A stretch of DNA of 37,072 nt from Bacteroidota bacterium (GCA_005772895.1 SXIH01000054.1:1-37072); one strand, 5' to 3'; shown: positions 15,796-24,835, numbered from the stretch's first letter. Program-made: numbers and translations. The notes: a model not told the origin generated them from the letters alone.

Positions 15796-16818
15796 TTAAA
15801 TAACGGATTTAAATTGTTTCAAAAAGCGGACATCGTTTTCGAAATACAAGCGCAAATCTTTTACTCTGTATTTTATTTGTGTGATTCGTTCAACGCCCAT
15901 TCCGAAAGCAAAACCGGAATATACTTTACTATCGATTTTACAGTTTTCCAATACCGCAGGATCAACCATTCCGCAGCCCATAATTTCTAACCAGCCGGAA
16001 TACTTGCAAACATTACAACCTTTGCCTTCACATAAAGTACAAGAAATATCCATCTCTGCACTTATTTCTGTAAATGGAAAATAAGATGGACGCAAACGAA
16101 TTTTAGTTTCCTCGCCAAACATTTCTTTAGCGAAATACATTAGTGTTTGTTTTAAATCTGCAAAAGAAACTTTTTTATCAATGTACAATCCTTCCACTTG
16201 GTGAAATTGACAATGAGCACGGGCAGAAATTGCTTCGTTACGGTAAACGCGTCCCGGAGAAATTGTACGGATAGGCGGTTGTGTGCCTTCCATAATATGA
16301 ACTTGAACTGAAGAAGTTTGAGTTCGCAAAACAACATCCGGATTTTCAGAAATGTAAAACGTGTCTTGCATATCACGCGCAGGATGATCTGCAGGAGTAT
16401 TTAATGCAGTGAAATTATGCCAATCATCTTCAATTTCCGGTCCGTCAGAAACGGTAAATCCAATACGGGAAAATATTTCGGCAATTTGATTTCTTACAAG
16501 AGATAATGGATGACGTGAGCCAACAGCAATGTTTTCAGCTGGAAGTGTTAAGTCAATCGATTCATCTTTTTTATCTGCAACATCCTCAAACTTTTCTTTT
16601 AGCTGATTGATTTTATCTTGTGCTTTATTTTTTAAGTCGTTTAATTTTTGTCCGACTTCTTTGCGCATTTCAGGAGCAACCGATTTAAAATCATCGAACA
16701 ACTCTGTAACCTTCCCTTTTTTACTTAATATCTTAATACGGAATTCTTCCACGTGTTCTATACTGTTAGCCGTGAATGCTTCAATCTCATTTAATAATTC
16801 TTCAATTCTTTCTTTCAT
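15796..16818 (-). CDS. pheS: Phenylalanine-tRNA ligase alpha subunit
   Basis: A 340-residue class II synthetase subunit that, with PheT, charges tRNA-Phe. The N-terminal ~85 residues are a coiled coil that contacts tRNA. The catalytic core follows: HPLSLVRNQIAEIF, motif 2 around PGRVYRNEAISARAHCQFHQVEGLYID, and motif 3 GFAFGMGVERITQIKY. A four-Cys cluster, SCTLCEGKGCNVCKYSGWLEI (counted from Cys about 257), has the CxxC...CxxC form of a zinc site; it is present in some bacterial PheS. Length is normal. pheT is not adjacent, which is common in Bacteroidota. It lies between a cyclophilin gene (23 bases upstream) and a TPR gene (31 bases downstream), all one strand. Confidence 0.97.
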   Translation of the reverse strand: MKERIEELLNEIEAFTANSIEHVEEFRIKILSKKGKVTELFDDFKSVAPEMRKEVGQKLNDLKNKAQDKINQLKEKFEDVADKKDESIDLTLPAENIAVGSRHPLSLVRNQIAEIFSRIGFTVSDGPEIEDDWHNFTALNTPADHPARDMQDTFYISENPDVVLRTQTSSVQVHIMEGTQPPIRTISPGRVYRNEAISARAHCQFHQVEGLYIDKKVSFADLKQTLMYFAKEMFGEETKIRLRPSYFPFTEISAEMDISCTLCEGKGCNVCKYSGWLEIMGCGMVDPAVLENCKIDSKVYSGFAFGMGVERITQIKYRVKDLRLYFENDVRFLKQFKSVI

Positions 16819-16841
16819 TTGTATAAAAATAATGCACGAAG

Positions 16842-17687
16842 TTAAGGAATAATTGAAACACTGATAATTCGGATGTCTTCAATTGGTCTTGCATTTTTAT
16901 CTGTTTTTTGTGCAGCAATTAAATCTACTATTTCCAATCCTTCGTATACTTCACCAAAAACGGTATAAGTATTATCCAGTGCAGGTGTTCCCCCAATTGT
17001 TGTATAGGCTTTTATTTGTTCAGGAGTAAATTTGTATTGAGCAACGTTCGGAAATTCCTTTTCTACTTTTGCATCAAATAAATCATTGATGTATTTCATG
17101 CTATCTGCTTTTTCTTCTTTAACATATCTCTGATAGTCCTTGAGATAATGTTTGTTTTCATCTAGACTCACAAAATGGGCAAATAGCGTTCTTTTTGTAA
17201 TTCGAGCACCTTGAATTTTGAGTAAAGAATCGGTATAAACTTTTCCTTGAACGATATAAAATTGAGACCCTGAGGAAGCCTGAAGCGGATTATCCAAATC
17301 GCTTTCACGTGCTGCAGCTAAAGCACCTTTTTTGTGAAAAACAGTTCTGTTTATTTCGGCTGGAATCGTATAGTTTGGTCCGCCTTCGCCTAAAGTTTCT
17401 CCCGGAATCGCATTTTTTGAATTAGGATCTCCGCCTTGAATCATAAATTTTTGGATAACCCGATGAAACAATAGGCTATCCAAATAATGAGTTTTTGCAA
17501 GCTTTAAAAAATTATCGCGGTGAAGGGGCGTTTCGTTATAGAGTTTTATCTTAATATCCCCTAAACTAGTCTTGATTAGCACATTTATATTCCCTTCTAC
17601 CTTATTTTCAGAGGGTTTAAAGGCAGCAAAGAGTAAAAAAAGCCCTAAAACAAGTGAAAATCGGACAAATATTTTTTTGTAGTTCAT
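16842..17687 (-). CDS. Exported cyclophilin-type peptidyl-prolyl isomerase
   Basis: A 281-residue enzyme that isomerises Xaa-Pro bonds in exported proteins. The start at 17687 is chosen because it gives a clean signal sequence (MNYKKIFVRFSLVLGLFLLFAAF); the frame is open 13 codons further. The cyclophilin core is split by a long insert: first LIKTSLGDIKIKLYNETPLHRDNFLKL, FHRVIQKFMIQGGDPNSKN, then SGSQFYIVQGK, and after ~80 residues of helical insert ALDNTYTVFGEVYEGLEIVDLI. The insert (about residues 165-225) is absent from small cyclophilins but known in Bacteroidota relatives. It lies upstream of pheS in one operon and is likely periplasmic. Confidence 0.92.
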   Translation of the reverse strand: MNYKKIFVRFSLVLGLFLLFAAFKPSENKVEGNINVLIKTSLGDIKIKLYNETPLHRDNFLKLAKTHYLDSLLFHRVIQKFMIQGGDPNSKNAIPGETLGEGGPNYTIPAEINRTVFHKKGALAAARESDLDNPLQASSGSQFYIVQGKVYTDSLLKIQGARITKRTLFAHFVSLDENKHYLKDYQRYVKEEKADSMKYINDLFDAKVEKEFPNVAQYKFTPEQIKAYTTIGGTPALDNTYTVFGEVYEGLEIVDLIAAQKTDKNARPIEDIRIISVSIIP

Positions 17688-17713
17688 TTTAATTTCATTA
17701 AATTTGTTAGTTG

Positions 17714-17721
17714 TAAAGATA
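17714..17721 (-). promoter_or_regulatory. Variant -7 element for the cyclophilin gene
   Basis: Minus-strand TATCTTTA, one change from TAnnTTTG, 27 bases before the ATG. The same octamer lies at the same kind of position before two other minus-strand genes, at 32634-32641 and 33948-33955. Confidence 0.35.
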
Positions 17722-17775
17722 ATCAAGTCTTACATTCATCGTACCGAAATTTAGTATTTAAAGAAAATATACAAA

Positions 17776-18132
17776 ATGAAAACATTAATTAACAGATTCT
17801 CAGCAATTGCAGGTATAGTATTGTTACTATCTGTAATGTTAATTCCAACTTCATGTAAAAAGGATAAAACCTGTCATGGAAAAGTGAAAGTAGTTGATAC
17901 AAATGGTGCTCCGGTTTCAGGTGCAACGGTTCATTTGGCTGCTCCATCTGTTAACGGTGATGTGGTTTATGATAATACTACTGATGGATCTGGTGAAGCT
18001 TCTTTTGATGTAAAATTACCAGCGATTTTTGATGTTACAGCAACTCACCCTATGTATGCTACTACTGCTGTTGGAGTGCTTCGTTTAGATGAGCCCGGGA
18101 AAGATGCTGATGTAACCATCAAGTTCCCTTAA
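17776..18132 (+). CDS. Small lipoprotein with carboxypeptidase-regulatory-like domain
   Basis: A 118-residue lipoprotein: hydrophobic signal, lipobox IPTSC (Cys about residue 27), then KKDKTCHGKVKVVDTNGAPVSGATVHL, DGSGEASFDVKLPAIFDVTATHPMY and VTIKF. The GxVxxxxGxPVxGAxV pattern and the later F.V..P strands mark a carboxypeptidase-regulatory-like beta-sandwich, often used in surface and binding proteins. It is a single-domain protein, and its function is unknown. It converges with the next gene, with 2 bases between stop codons. Confidence 0.85.
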   Translation: MKTLINRFSAIAGIVLLLSVMLIPTSCKKDKTCHGKVKVVDTNGAPVSGATVHLAAPSVNGDVVYDNTTDGSGEASFDVKLPAIFDVTATHPMYATTAVGVLRLDEPGKDADVTIKFP

Positions 18133-18134
18133 AT

Positions 18135-18476
18135 TTAAAACTTAAGTTCAACAGTTTTAAAGTATTCTACAATAGCTTGTTTTATTATTTCCTGTTGTTG
18201 AGCCGGTTTTAAAGGCGGTAGATTTTCTATTGTTTTCCAATGTGGCCAGCCGTCTTTATCCAATCCTTCGTATTCATAATATCCATATGGTGAAAGCAGG
18301 GTGCAGATGGCAATGTGCATTACATCTAGCTTTTCATTCTTAGATAGTTTTATTTTTCCTTTGCCCAGCTCTTGTAAGCCAATTATAAAAAGCAATCCTT
18401 GTATATCAATATCATCTCCAAATTGCTTAGAAATTTGCTTTAGCACGTTATTGTATTCAAATTCGGTATCCATCAT
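18135..18476 (-). CDS. Conserved unknown small cytoplasmic protein
   Basis: A 113-residue protein without signal peptide or membrane segment. It is mostly helical, with the motif LFIIGLQELGKG, a Y-rich stretch YGYYEYEGLDKDGWPHW in the middle, and an LPPLKPAQQQEIIKQAIVEYF helix at the end. The start may be at either of two consecutive ATGs. It resembles conserved hypothetical proteins of Bacteroidota as I remember them, and I can assign no function. It lies next to a T9SS protein gene transcribed toward it. Confidence 0.75.
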   Translation of the reverse strand: MMDTEFEYNNVLKQISKQFGDDIDIQGLLFIIGLQELGKGKIKLSKNEKLDVMHIAICTLLSPYGYYEYEGLDKDGWPHWKTIENLPPLKPAQQQEIIKQAIVEYFKTVELKF

Positions 18477-18516
18477 TGTGCAAAGGTAATTAATATGGTT
18501 AAGTTTTCAGTAAATT

Positions 18517-18556
18517 AAGAAACGCCCATTGATAATTTTACCAATGGGCGTTTCTT
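18517..18556. terminator. Terminator-like hairpin
   Basis: AAGAAACGCCCATTG (18517-18531) is an exact inverted repeat of CAATGGGCGTTTCTT (18542-18556), with a 10-base loop. It lies 16 bases after the stop of the minus-strand T9SS gene and so probably ends that transcript. The T-run is modest on that strand. Confidence 0.75.
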
Positions 18557-18571
18557 GTTTTATAATAGAAA

Positions 18572-19264
18572 CTACTGTTTAACGACTCGAATAGTGTGGG
18601 TTTTGCCGCCCTCAAGTTGAATATTGATCATATATATTCCTTTGTTCCAGCTTTCTGTACATATAAATTCTGGCTTATTTAAAGCTTCTACCAAACGACC
18701 TAGAGCATCGTAAATTCTTACATATTCAATGCTGTTTTCTCCCGTGTTTTCTAGCGTAATTTTGTTAATTACAGGGTTAGGATATGCTTTAATTAGATGC
18801 ATTAAATCAATTTCGTTTACTCCCATTTCACCAGGCAATAAAATATACACATTGAATTTAAGCGAGTCTTCTGTGGCTGCACTTGCCGCAAGTGGCCAAA
18901 TCACGATTACATTTATTTTGTAATGATATTGGCTTGTAGGCCCACCCATAATAAAGCTGTCATTAAGGGTTATGTTTATACTGTCTCCTGGCAAAATGAA
19001 AGCAAACGATGTTAGTGTATCTACATTGTGATAGGTTGATACTGCACCCGAGTCAAGTACAGAGGTAAAAATTTGATAACTATCACTAAAAGTGCTATCG
19101 CCTTTGTTTACCATATAAATATTAATACTATCGAATGCGAATGCAGGCAAGGTGTCGTTATATAGGATATATGCAGTTTGGCTAATACCTAATGAAGCCT
19201 GAGATTTTCCTTTGTTGCTTATAAGCAGGAAAGAAAGTAAAAATAAAAAAACATACTTTTTCAT
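18572..19264 (-). CDS. T9SS type A sorting domain protein
   Basis: A 230-residue secreted protein starting at 19264, where a clean signal peptide begins (MKKYVFLFLLSFLLISNKGKSQ). Residues ~23-150 are a beta-rich unknown domain with D-x-phi-phi patterns, and the last ~75 residues are a T9SS type A sorting domain: LIKAYPNPVINKITLENTG, YVRIYDALGRLVEALN, NKGIYMINIQLEGGKTHTIRVVK. It should be carried across the outer membrane by T9SS. The functional domain is small and not recognised. It stands alone upstream of a long hairpin. Confidence 0.85.
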   Translation of the reverse strand: MKKYVFLFLLSFLLISNKGKSQASLGISQTAYILYNDTLPAFAFDSINIYMVNKGDSTFSDSYQIFTSVLDSGAVSTYHNVDTLTSFAFILPGDSINITLNDSFIMGGPTSQYHYKINVIVIWPLAASAATEDSLKFNVYILLPGEMGVNEIDLMHLIKAYPNPVINKITLENTGENSIEYVRIYDALGRLVEALNKPEFICTESWNKGIYMINIQLEGGKTHTIRVVKQ

Positions 19265-19370
19265 AATGTCATTTTTTAACGTTGAGGGATGTTTTCTAAT
19301 CAAATGTATCTAAATATTTTGGGATATTAAATAAATTTTGTAATTTTCTTACGTATTCAAAACGACAAAA

Positions 19371-20831
19371 ATGAACATTCTACCCGAAGTTATTGGTAAT
19401 ATGAATAAAGAGGAAATCCGGAATTTCAAACTCTTTATCAATCGAACAGAAAAAGCAACCGAGCGTAAAGATGAAGTATTGTTTGATTTCATTCGTAAAC
19501 AATTTCCCGATTATGATGAGGATAAAATTCTGAAAAAACTTTATGACACAGATGATAAAAATGCTTTGTATCGCTTAAAAAACAGACTTTTTGAAGATAT
19601 CGGAAAAAGTTTAACGCTTCATTATTATGATGCCAATGAATACAATATTATTTTAAATTATTTATTTTTATCACGTTTATTTCAGAGTAAAGGACAAGCG
19701 CCAACCGCGTATTACTATTTAAATAAGGCTTTCCGAAAGGCAAATGAAAACGAGCATTTGGATTGGCTGGATATTATTTATGGTGAATTTATCAAACTTT
19801 CGCACGAAACCTTAGAAATTAATCCTGAAGAATATATTCAAAAGAGAAAAGACAACCGCTCGAAACTCAATAAGGTACAGGAGATTGATGATATTTTGGC
19901 TGCCTTGATTTATCGTATTAAAGTTTCACAAAATTTTGCCAAACAAAACACACAAATTCTGGATTTGTTGCAAAAAACAGTTAATGATTTTGCAAAAAGT
20001 AAGGATGTGAAAAACAGTCCTGTGCTCCGACTTAAAATTTATCAGTCGGTAAGCCGCATCCTGCTTCAACAACAGGACTTTAAATCATTGGAAAAATATT
20101 TATTAAAAACGTTTGATGAGTTTTCTAAGGAGAAGTTGTTTACAAAAAATAATCACGATACAAAACTTCAAATGCTTACGTATTTGATTAATTCCCTGTT
20201 TAAAAACAAGAAAATTGATCTTTCATTGACTTACGTTGACAAGCTAAAATCAGCCATGGAAGAGTTTAGCAGCGCTTTGTATGATAAATATTTATTTTAT
20301 TATTACAATTCACTCGTAATCAATTATTCGGTTAAAGACATTGATAAAGCAATTGAAATTTTACACGAAGCAAAGGATAATGCAAGCATTAAGAAGCTTC
20401 CGATTTACAATGTATTTGTGTATTTGAATTTAGCGGTATTGAATTTCGATAAAAAGAATTTTAAAGAATCGTTGAAACACTTAGTTAAACCAATGATGCA
20501 AGATGCATTCAAGCACTTGGATGAAGCATGGCACTTGAAGCTTTCCGTATTTGAATTAATGATTCGTTATGAGCTCAACGATTTTGATTATTTAGAACAC
20601 AAATTGTTGAGAGTTAAAAAAGACTACTTGAGTTTATTGAAAAAAGAGGAATATGTTCGTCAGAAACAAATGGTTTTATTAATTGAGAAGCTTGTGAAGT
20701 CGGATGGAGTAAAAAAGAACAAGCAACTGTTAAAAGAAATTAACGCGTTGCTTGATGGAATAATGTTAGATAGTTCTTCAGATACAGATATTATCAATTA
20801 CAGCGATTGGCTGAAAGCGAAGGTAAATTAA
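19371..20831 (+). CDS. Unknown alpha-helical protein
   Basis: A 486-residue cytoplasmic protein with no signal peptide. It begins MNILPEVIGNMNKEEIRNFKLFINR and is rich in Lys, Asp, Leu and Tyr; its helices repeat in a TPR/solenoid-like rhythm (AYYYLNKAFRKANENEH, DKAIEILHEAKDNASIKKLP, NFKESLKHLVKP). No catalytic motif is visible. The first ~75 residues look like a separate small helical domain with FIRKQFPDYDEDKILKKLY. I think similar proteins occur across Bacteroidota, but I do not know a function. Its stop codon overlaps the stop of the convergent anti-sigma-like gene. Confidence 0.8.
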   Translation: MNILPEVIGNMNKEEIRNFKLFINRTEKATERKDEVLFDFIRKQFPDYDEDKILKKLYDTDDKNALYRLKNRLFEDIGKSLTLHYYDANEYNIILNYLFLSRLFQSKGQAPTAYYYLNKAFRKANENEHLDWLDIIYGEFIKLSHETLEINPEEYIQKRKDNRSKLNKVQEIDDILAALIYRIKVSQNFAKQNTQILDLLQKTVNDFAKSKDVKNSPVLRLKIYQSVSRILLQQQDFKSLEKYLLKTFDEFSKEKLFTKNNHDTKLQMLTYLINSLFKNKKIDLSLTYVDKLKSAMEEFSSALYDKYLFYYYNSLVINYSVKDIDKAIEILHEAKDNASIKKLPIYNVFVYLNLAVLNFDKKNFKESLKHLVKPMMQDAFKHLDEAWHLKLSVFELMIRYELNDFDYLEHKLLRVKKDYLSLLKKEEYVRQKQMVLLIEKLVKSDGVKKNKQLLKEINALLDGIMLDSSSDTDIINYSDWLKAKVN

Positions 20832-21241
20832 GCAGTCATTTTAAATTCCAAAACCACTTTGCTGCCATTGTCTTCAAAAGAAACTTTGTCGGCCAGGTTG
20901 CGCATTAAAAATACGCCACGTCCGTTTGGATTCTCAATATTTTCAGGATTTGTAGGGTCTGGTAAATTATCATAATTAAATCCGGTTCCTTCATCTTTCA
21001 CTATAAATGAAACATGATCAGGAAAAGATTTAAAAAAGATATCGATGTTTTTCTTAGGATTAGCTTGGTTGCCGTGATAGATAGCATTGTTTACTGCCTC
21101 AGTAATAGCAACAAGAATATTTCCGTAATAATCTTCGCTGATGTTGAATAAATCACACACATCTTCAATCATTCGCTCAACGAGGATGATATTCTCAGCT
21201 CTCGAAGCGATTCTTATTTTTTGATTTTCTGCAAGTACCAT
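20828..21241 (-). CDS. RsbW-like anti-sigma factor/serine kinase ATPase
   Basis: A 137-residue GHKL-fold ATP-binding protein similar to RsbW/SpoIIAB anti-sigma kinases. The ATG at 21241 is preferred over a TTG at 21253. The N-box is AITEAVNNAIYHGNQAN; the G1 and G2 regions are FIVKDEGTGFNYDNLPDPTNPENIENPNGRGVFLMRNLADKV, followed by NGSKVVLEF. The length fits the small anti-sigma class and not a full histidine kinase. The start lies 1 base after the DUF4175 stop, so they are coupled. Such proteins act in partner switching with STAS-domain antagonists and PP2C phosphatases; a SpoIIE-type phosphatase is encoded about 7 kb away. Confidence 0.9.
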   Translation of the reverse strand: MVLAENQKIRIASRAENIILVERMIEDVCDLFNISEDYYGNILVAITEAVNNAIYHGNQANPKKNIDIFFKSFPDHVSFIVKDEGTGFNYDNLPDPTNPENIENPNGRGVFLMRNLADKVSFEDNGSKVVLEFKMTA

Positions 21242-21242
21242 A

Positions 21243-24200
21243 TTAGTTTCCAAAGTTGTTAAAGTATTGGTTTACTTTTGACTTAAAGAAGGGAGTTAAT
21301 GACGGTGGTACCGTTTTGAGTAATTCCGTTTCTTTTTGTTTCAGCATATTATACTCTAAAAACTCATTAGGGTTACTAAAATTTGCATTTTTTGATTCAT
21401 TTGACTGTCTTTTTTCATCCATTTCACGTTCTTTCTCCGCCTTTTCGCTTTCCAGTAGGCGAGTCAAGATCTCTTCCTGACGCATAATAGTCTCTTGACT
21501 AAGCATTTTATTGACCAAATCCGTCTCCGTTTCTTCCATTTTCTCAATAATTTTGCTCATTCCTCCGGCCCCTTTGCCATCTTTATTGATTTGGTCGCTC
21601 ATTTTTTGCAATTCCTGACGCAAAGCAGCTTGTTGTGCCGCCAGTTGGGCCAATTCTTTACTCATTCCGCCCATTCCCATTCCTGGTTTATTGCCCGGTT
21701 TGTTACCGCCTTTTTCCATTCCCTCTTTCAACTTCTTAATTTGCTTATTGATTTGTTCCTGCATTTGTCGCATACTTGCCATGGAAGGTTTTTGACCTTT
21801 TCCACCAGGCTTTTTACAGCTTCCATTTCCTGGTTTGCTGTTTTTTGCAGCCATCTGCATAGAAATAAGTGCTTCATTCAGCATCAAGGCTAAATTATTA
21901 ATGGAAGTCATAGCAAACTGCTGACGACTCAATGCCTCTTGTTTGTGATTTTTTCCATCACCTGCCGGAGCTTGCGATTCGGTTATTTCTGCCAATGCTT
22001 TATCCATATTCATATTGATAGCAGAAATTTCCTTATTCACTGCAGCTGCAATTTGAGGAACCCGTTTACTCAAAGCCAACAAAGTATCTTCAATCATTTT
22101 GGAATCGTCTTTTAACTTTTTCTGCTTCTGATTGATCTTTACATATTGTGGATCGTTGGGTTTCGTTTTGGATAATTGCCCCATCAATGACTCTTGTCCG
22201 AATGAAAGCTGAATTAAGTTCTCTAACAAACCTCGCATTTTATCAATGTCTTCTCCTTCTTGTGATTCTTGTTCTTTTTGCTGAGCCTGCTCCATTTGCT
22301 GAGCCATTTCTTCCATTTTTTTAGCAGCATCTTTTTGCGACTTGGCAGCATCTTTCTTTTTATTCTCATTCAGATTTTCGCTGCTTTTCTCCATTTCTTT
22401 TTGAATCTCCTCTTGCTTTTGTTCAGTATTCTCCAGCTTTTTAGGCTCTTCTAATTCGCTGTTCTTTTTATCAAGCTCTTTCAAATCCTTTTTTAAATCT
22501 TCGAATTTTTTATTCAAATCATCTTGTTTTGATTTCTGTTCTTTCGAATCTGACTTTTTTTCTTCCGACTGTTTAGAAAGCTCCTCTTGCTTTCTAGCCA
22601 TTTCATTCAATTTATCAATACTCTCCTGGATTTTTTGTTCCACTTCCAATTGCTTGAAAATTTCAAGATTTCGATCCAATTCTTTCAACAGATCTTTATT
22701 ATCCAACTTCATCTTATCCAACGCCTCCTGTACTTTATCTTTGTCGAGCTTCTCTAAAAGTTTTTGCAATTCATCATATTTCTCTTTTAGTTCAGGAGTC
22801 ATTACTTTATCAAACAACTCTTCCAGTTGTTTTTGCTTTTCAAGCATTTCTTCATTCGGTTGTTTGTATTCGTTTTTTTGCTCGTTGTTTTGTTGATTCT
22901 CGTTTTTAACGTTCTCAATTTTCTTTTGAAGATTTTTTTGTTTGTCGAGCAATTCTTTCAACTTCTTTTTTTCTTCCCAAGTCAAATCTTTTTTCTCAGC
23001 GACTTTACGTTGCAAGTCGGCCAATTCTTTTTGAACTTCTTTTGCTTCACGGATGCTTTCTTCTAAATCTTCTTTGATTTTATTATTGTTCTTATCGGTG
23101 TTTTCTTCTAATTCTTTTAAAGTAGGAGCTTTGAAAATCATTTTCTGACTGCGTGCCGATTTGCTTCCCGTAACTCCATCGTTATCCCAAACTTCAAAAT
23201 AATATTCAATTTCATCGCCAGGTGCAACACCCAATTCTGTCATATCCCAATAGTGAAAAAACTGATCTTGTGTAAGTGTTTTATTTACAGCAATCGGAAC
23301 CCCATTGGTGGTCATCTTTTTGTATTTTTCAGTCGCGGCAGAATCGTTGTTATTGATGAAACGATAATTGAAAGAAAGTTTATTGAATCCGTAATCGTCT
23401 TTTACTTCTCCTCTGAAATAAATTCGTTTGTTGGAAGTAGAATCTTTTTTCTCAGCAACAGTAATTTGAGGATAAGCATCAGGAATCACATTTATAGCAT
23501 AAGTCACAGAGTCTTTGCTTTTCAAAAACTGATTAGCAGTTGTAACAGAATAAGATTTATCGCGAAACAAACGTGTTGAATAAATAAAATTATTTTCTGA
23601 AGTAGGAGCTACAGAAAAAGAAGTATCATTAAAATTCAAACGAAGTTGCTCTGTGTTTTGTGTATTAAAATTCCAGCTGAGTTTTGTTCCAGCAGGCACA
23701 ACTATATCGCCAGTATTTTTTACAACTTCATCTTTTTTATTAAGATACTTTGGATAGGCCAATGCAATATCAAAATTTAATAAGATTGGGTTAGGTAAAG
23801 CAACCAATTCATATTCCTTCGATTTAAAGCCGTCAGCAGCTAATTGAAAGGGAATATTTTTTTGAACGTTTTTAAAAATATAAGTAAAGTTGACAATGTT
23901 TTCTTTGTCGAGTTTAAATTCATTCCCATCAATCTCCACATAGATGTTATCCGGAATCTCATCACCGGTAAGCTTTACCTTAAGTTCGTAATCTTGTTGA
24001 GTGACTGTTTTTAAATCGGGATTAGTAATTACAAATTGAAAGGGGGCTTCTTTTTCGAAATATTCGCTGTGTTTTACCAATCGTTTTGTTCCATCTGTAA
24101 TAATGCTTGGTGCCGCAAACAGAATAACTGTGATTGCCAAAACCGGAATCAATGCATACTTTAAATATTTTTTGTTTTCAGAAAAATCAATTGCAGAAGT

Positions 24201-24641
24201 AAAAGGAATGGGTTTGAGTTCCAGCGTTTTTTGATTAATACTAGCCTCTAGGAGTTGTGAGTCTGGAGTTTGGAGTTGTGAGTTTTGTTGTGACTGTAAT
24301 TGCAGAACATTTAAGAGTTTGTCTTGTATACTTGAAAAGTGTCTCCCTATAATATCAGAAGCTTCTTCGTGAGAAATAATTTTTCCGAATTTGTAAAGCT
24401 TTGAAACGGGGATAGCGATGTATTTTACTAAAATGAATAGAGTTGCTAATACAAACGAGTAAAACAAAATTGTTCTTACTGCAGAATTGAAATGAGCAAA
24501 GTATTCAAGTGTTGTTGCAGAAACAAAAGATAACAAAACCAAAGCAGTACTATAAATCAGTCCGCGTAAAAGCAGATTTTTATAATACTTACGGATGAAT
24601 TCATCCAGTTTTTCAATCAAATTTTGATAATTACCCGACAT
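21243..24641 (-). CDS. DUF4175 membrane/coiled-coil protein
   Basis: A 1132-residue protein. Three hydrophobic segments in the first ~180 residues (about 23-42, 55-77 and 160-181) anchor it in the inner membrane. Residues ~185-510 are a beta-rich region. Residues ~515-1000 are almost entirely charged coiled coil, rich in E, K and Q (LDKQKNLQKKIENVK, EKSSENLNENKKKDAAKSQK). Gly/Met/Pro stretches follow, and then a conserved C-terminal end. This is the plan of the DUF4175 family of Bacteroidota, of unknown role. A TTG-N20-TATCTTTG promoter precedes it. It is followed by the anti-sigma-like ATPase with a 1-base gap. Confidence 0.85.
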   Translation of the reverse strand: MSGNYQNLIEKLDEFIRKYYKNLLLRGLIYSTALVLLSFVSATTLEYFAHFNSAVRTILFYSFVLATLFILVKYIAIPVSKLYKFGKIISHEEASDIIGRHFSSIQDKLLNVLQLQSQQNSQLQTPDSQLLEASINQKTLELKPIPFTSAIDFSENKKYLKYALIPVLAITVILFAAPSIITDGTKRLVKHSEYFEKEAPFQFVITNPDLKTVTQQDYELKVKLTGDEIPDNIYVEIDGNEFKLDKENIVNFTYIFKNVQKNIPFQLAADGFKSKEYELVALPNPILLNFDIALAYPKYLNKKDEVVKNTGDIVVPAGTKLSWNFNTQNTEQLRLNFNDTSFSVAPTSENNFIYSTRLFRDKSYSVTTANQFLKSKDSVTYAINVIPDAYPQITVAEKKDSTSNKRIYFRGEVKDDYGFNKLSFNYRFINNNDSAATEKYKKMTTNGVPIAVNKTLTQDQFFHYWDMTELGVAPGDEIEYYFEVWDNDGVTGSKSARSQKMIFKAPTLKELEENTDKNNNKIKEDLEESIREAKEVQKELADLQRKVAEKKDLTWEEKKKLKELLDKQKNLQKKIENVKNENQQNNEQKNEYKQPNEEMLEKQKQLEELFDKVMTPELKEKYDELQKLLEKLDKDKVQEALDKMKLDNKDLLKELDRNLEIFKQLEVEQKIQESIDKLNEMARKQEELSKQSEEKKSDSKEQKSKQDDLNKKFEDLKKDLKELDKKNSELEEPKKLENTEQKQEEIQKEMEKSSENLNENKKKDAAKSQKDAAKKMEEMAQQMEQAQQKEQESQEGEDIDKMRGLLENLIQLSFGQESLMGQLSKTKPNDPQYVKINQKQKKLKDDSKMIEDTLLALSKRVPQIAAAVNKEISAINMNMDKALAEITESQAPAGDGKNHKQEALSRQQFAMTSINNLALMLNEALISMQMAAKNSKPGNGSCKKPGGKGQKPSMASMRQMQEQINKQIKKLKEGMEKGGNKPGNKPGMGMGGMSKELAQLAAQQAALRQELQKMSDQINKDGKGAGGMSKIIEKMEETETDLVNKMLSQETIMRQEEILTRLLESEKAEKEREMDEKRQSNESKNANFSNPNEFLEYNMLKQKETELLKTVPPSLTPFFKSKVNQYFNNFGN

Positions 24642-24681
24642 GCTGTTCTATAACGTTGTTTTTAGCACTTTGTTACACTCC

Positions 24682-24712
24682 CAAAGATAATCAATTATTA
24701 CCCTTTTTTCAA
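24682..24712 (-). promoter_or_regulatory. Promoter of the DUF4175-anti-sigma operon
   Basis: Minus-strand TTG (24712-24710), 20 bases, TATCTTTG (24689-24682), a full TAnnTTTG match. The leader to the ATG at 24641 would be about 35 bases. Confidence 0.65.
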
Positions 24713-24772
24713 GGTGGAAAGGGTTAAAATTCGTTAATGATAGAAAAGCTTTTTCTTAATAGAAAAATGCCT

Positions 24773-24780
24773 TAACTTTG
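24773..24780 (+). promoter_or_regulatory. Candidate -7 element for ferritin
   Basis: TAACTTTG matches TAnnTTTG and lies 55 bases before the ferritin ATG. No TTTG at the right distance upstream is evident. Confidence 0.45.
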
Positions 24781-24835
24781 TATCATAAAATGGATGCAGT
24801 TTAACAGAAAATCCATAATTCTAAAAAACAAAACT

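Noticed and set aside
22269..23066. Long plus-strand frames opposite the DUF4175 gene
   Set aside because: They are antisense shadows of Lys/Glu/Gln-rich coiled coil, giving phenylalanine/leucine-rich nonsense.
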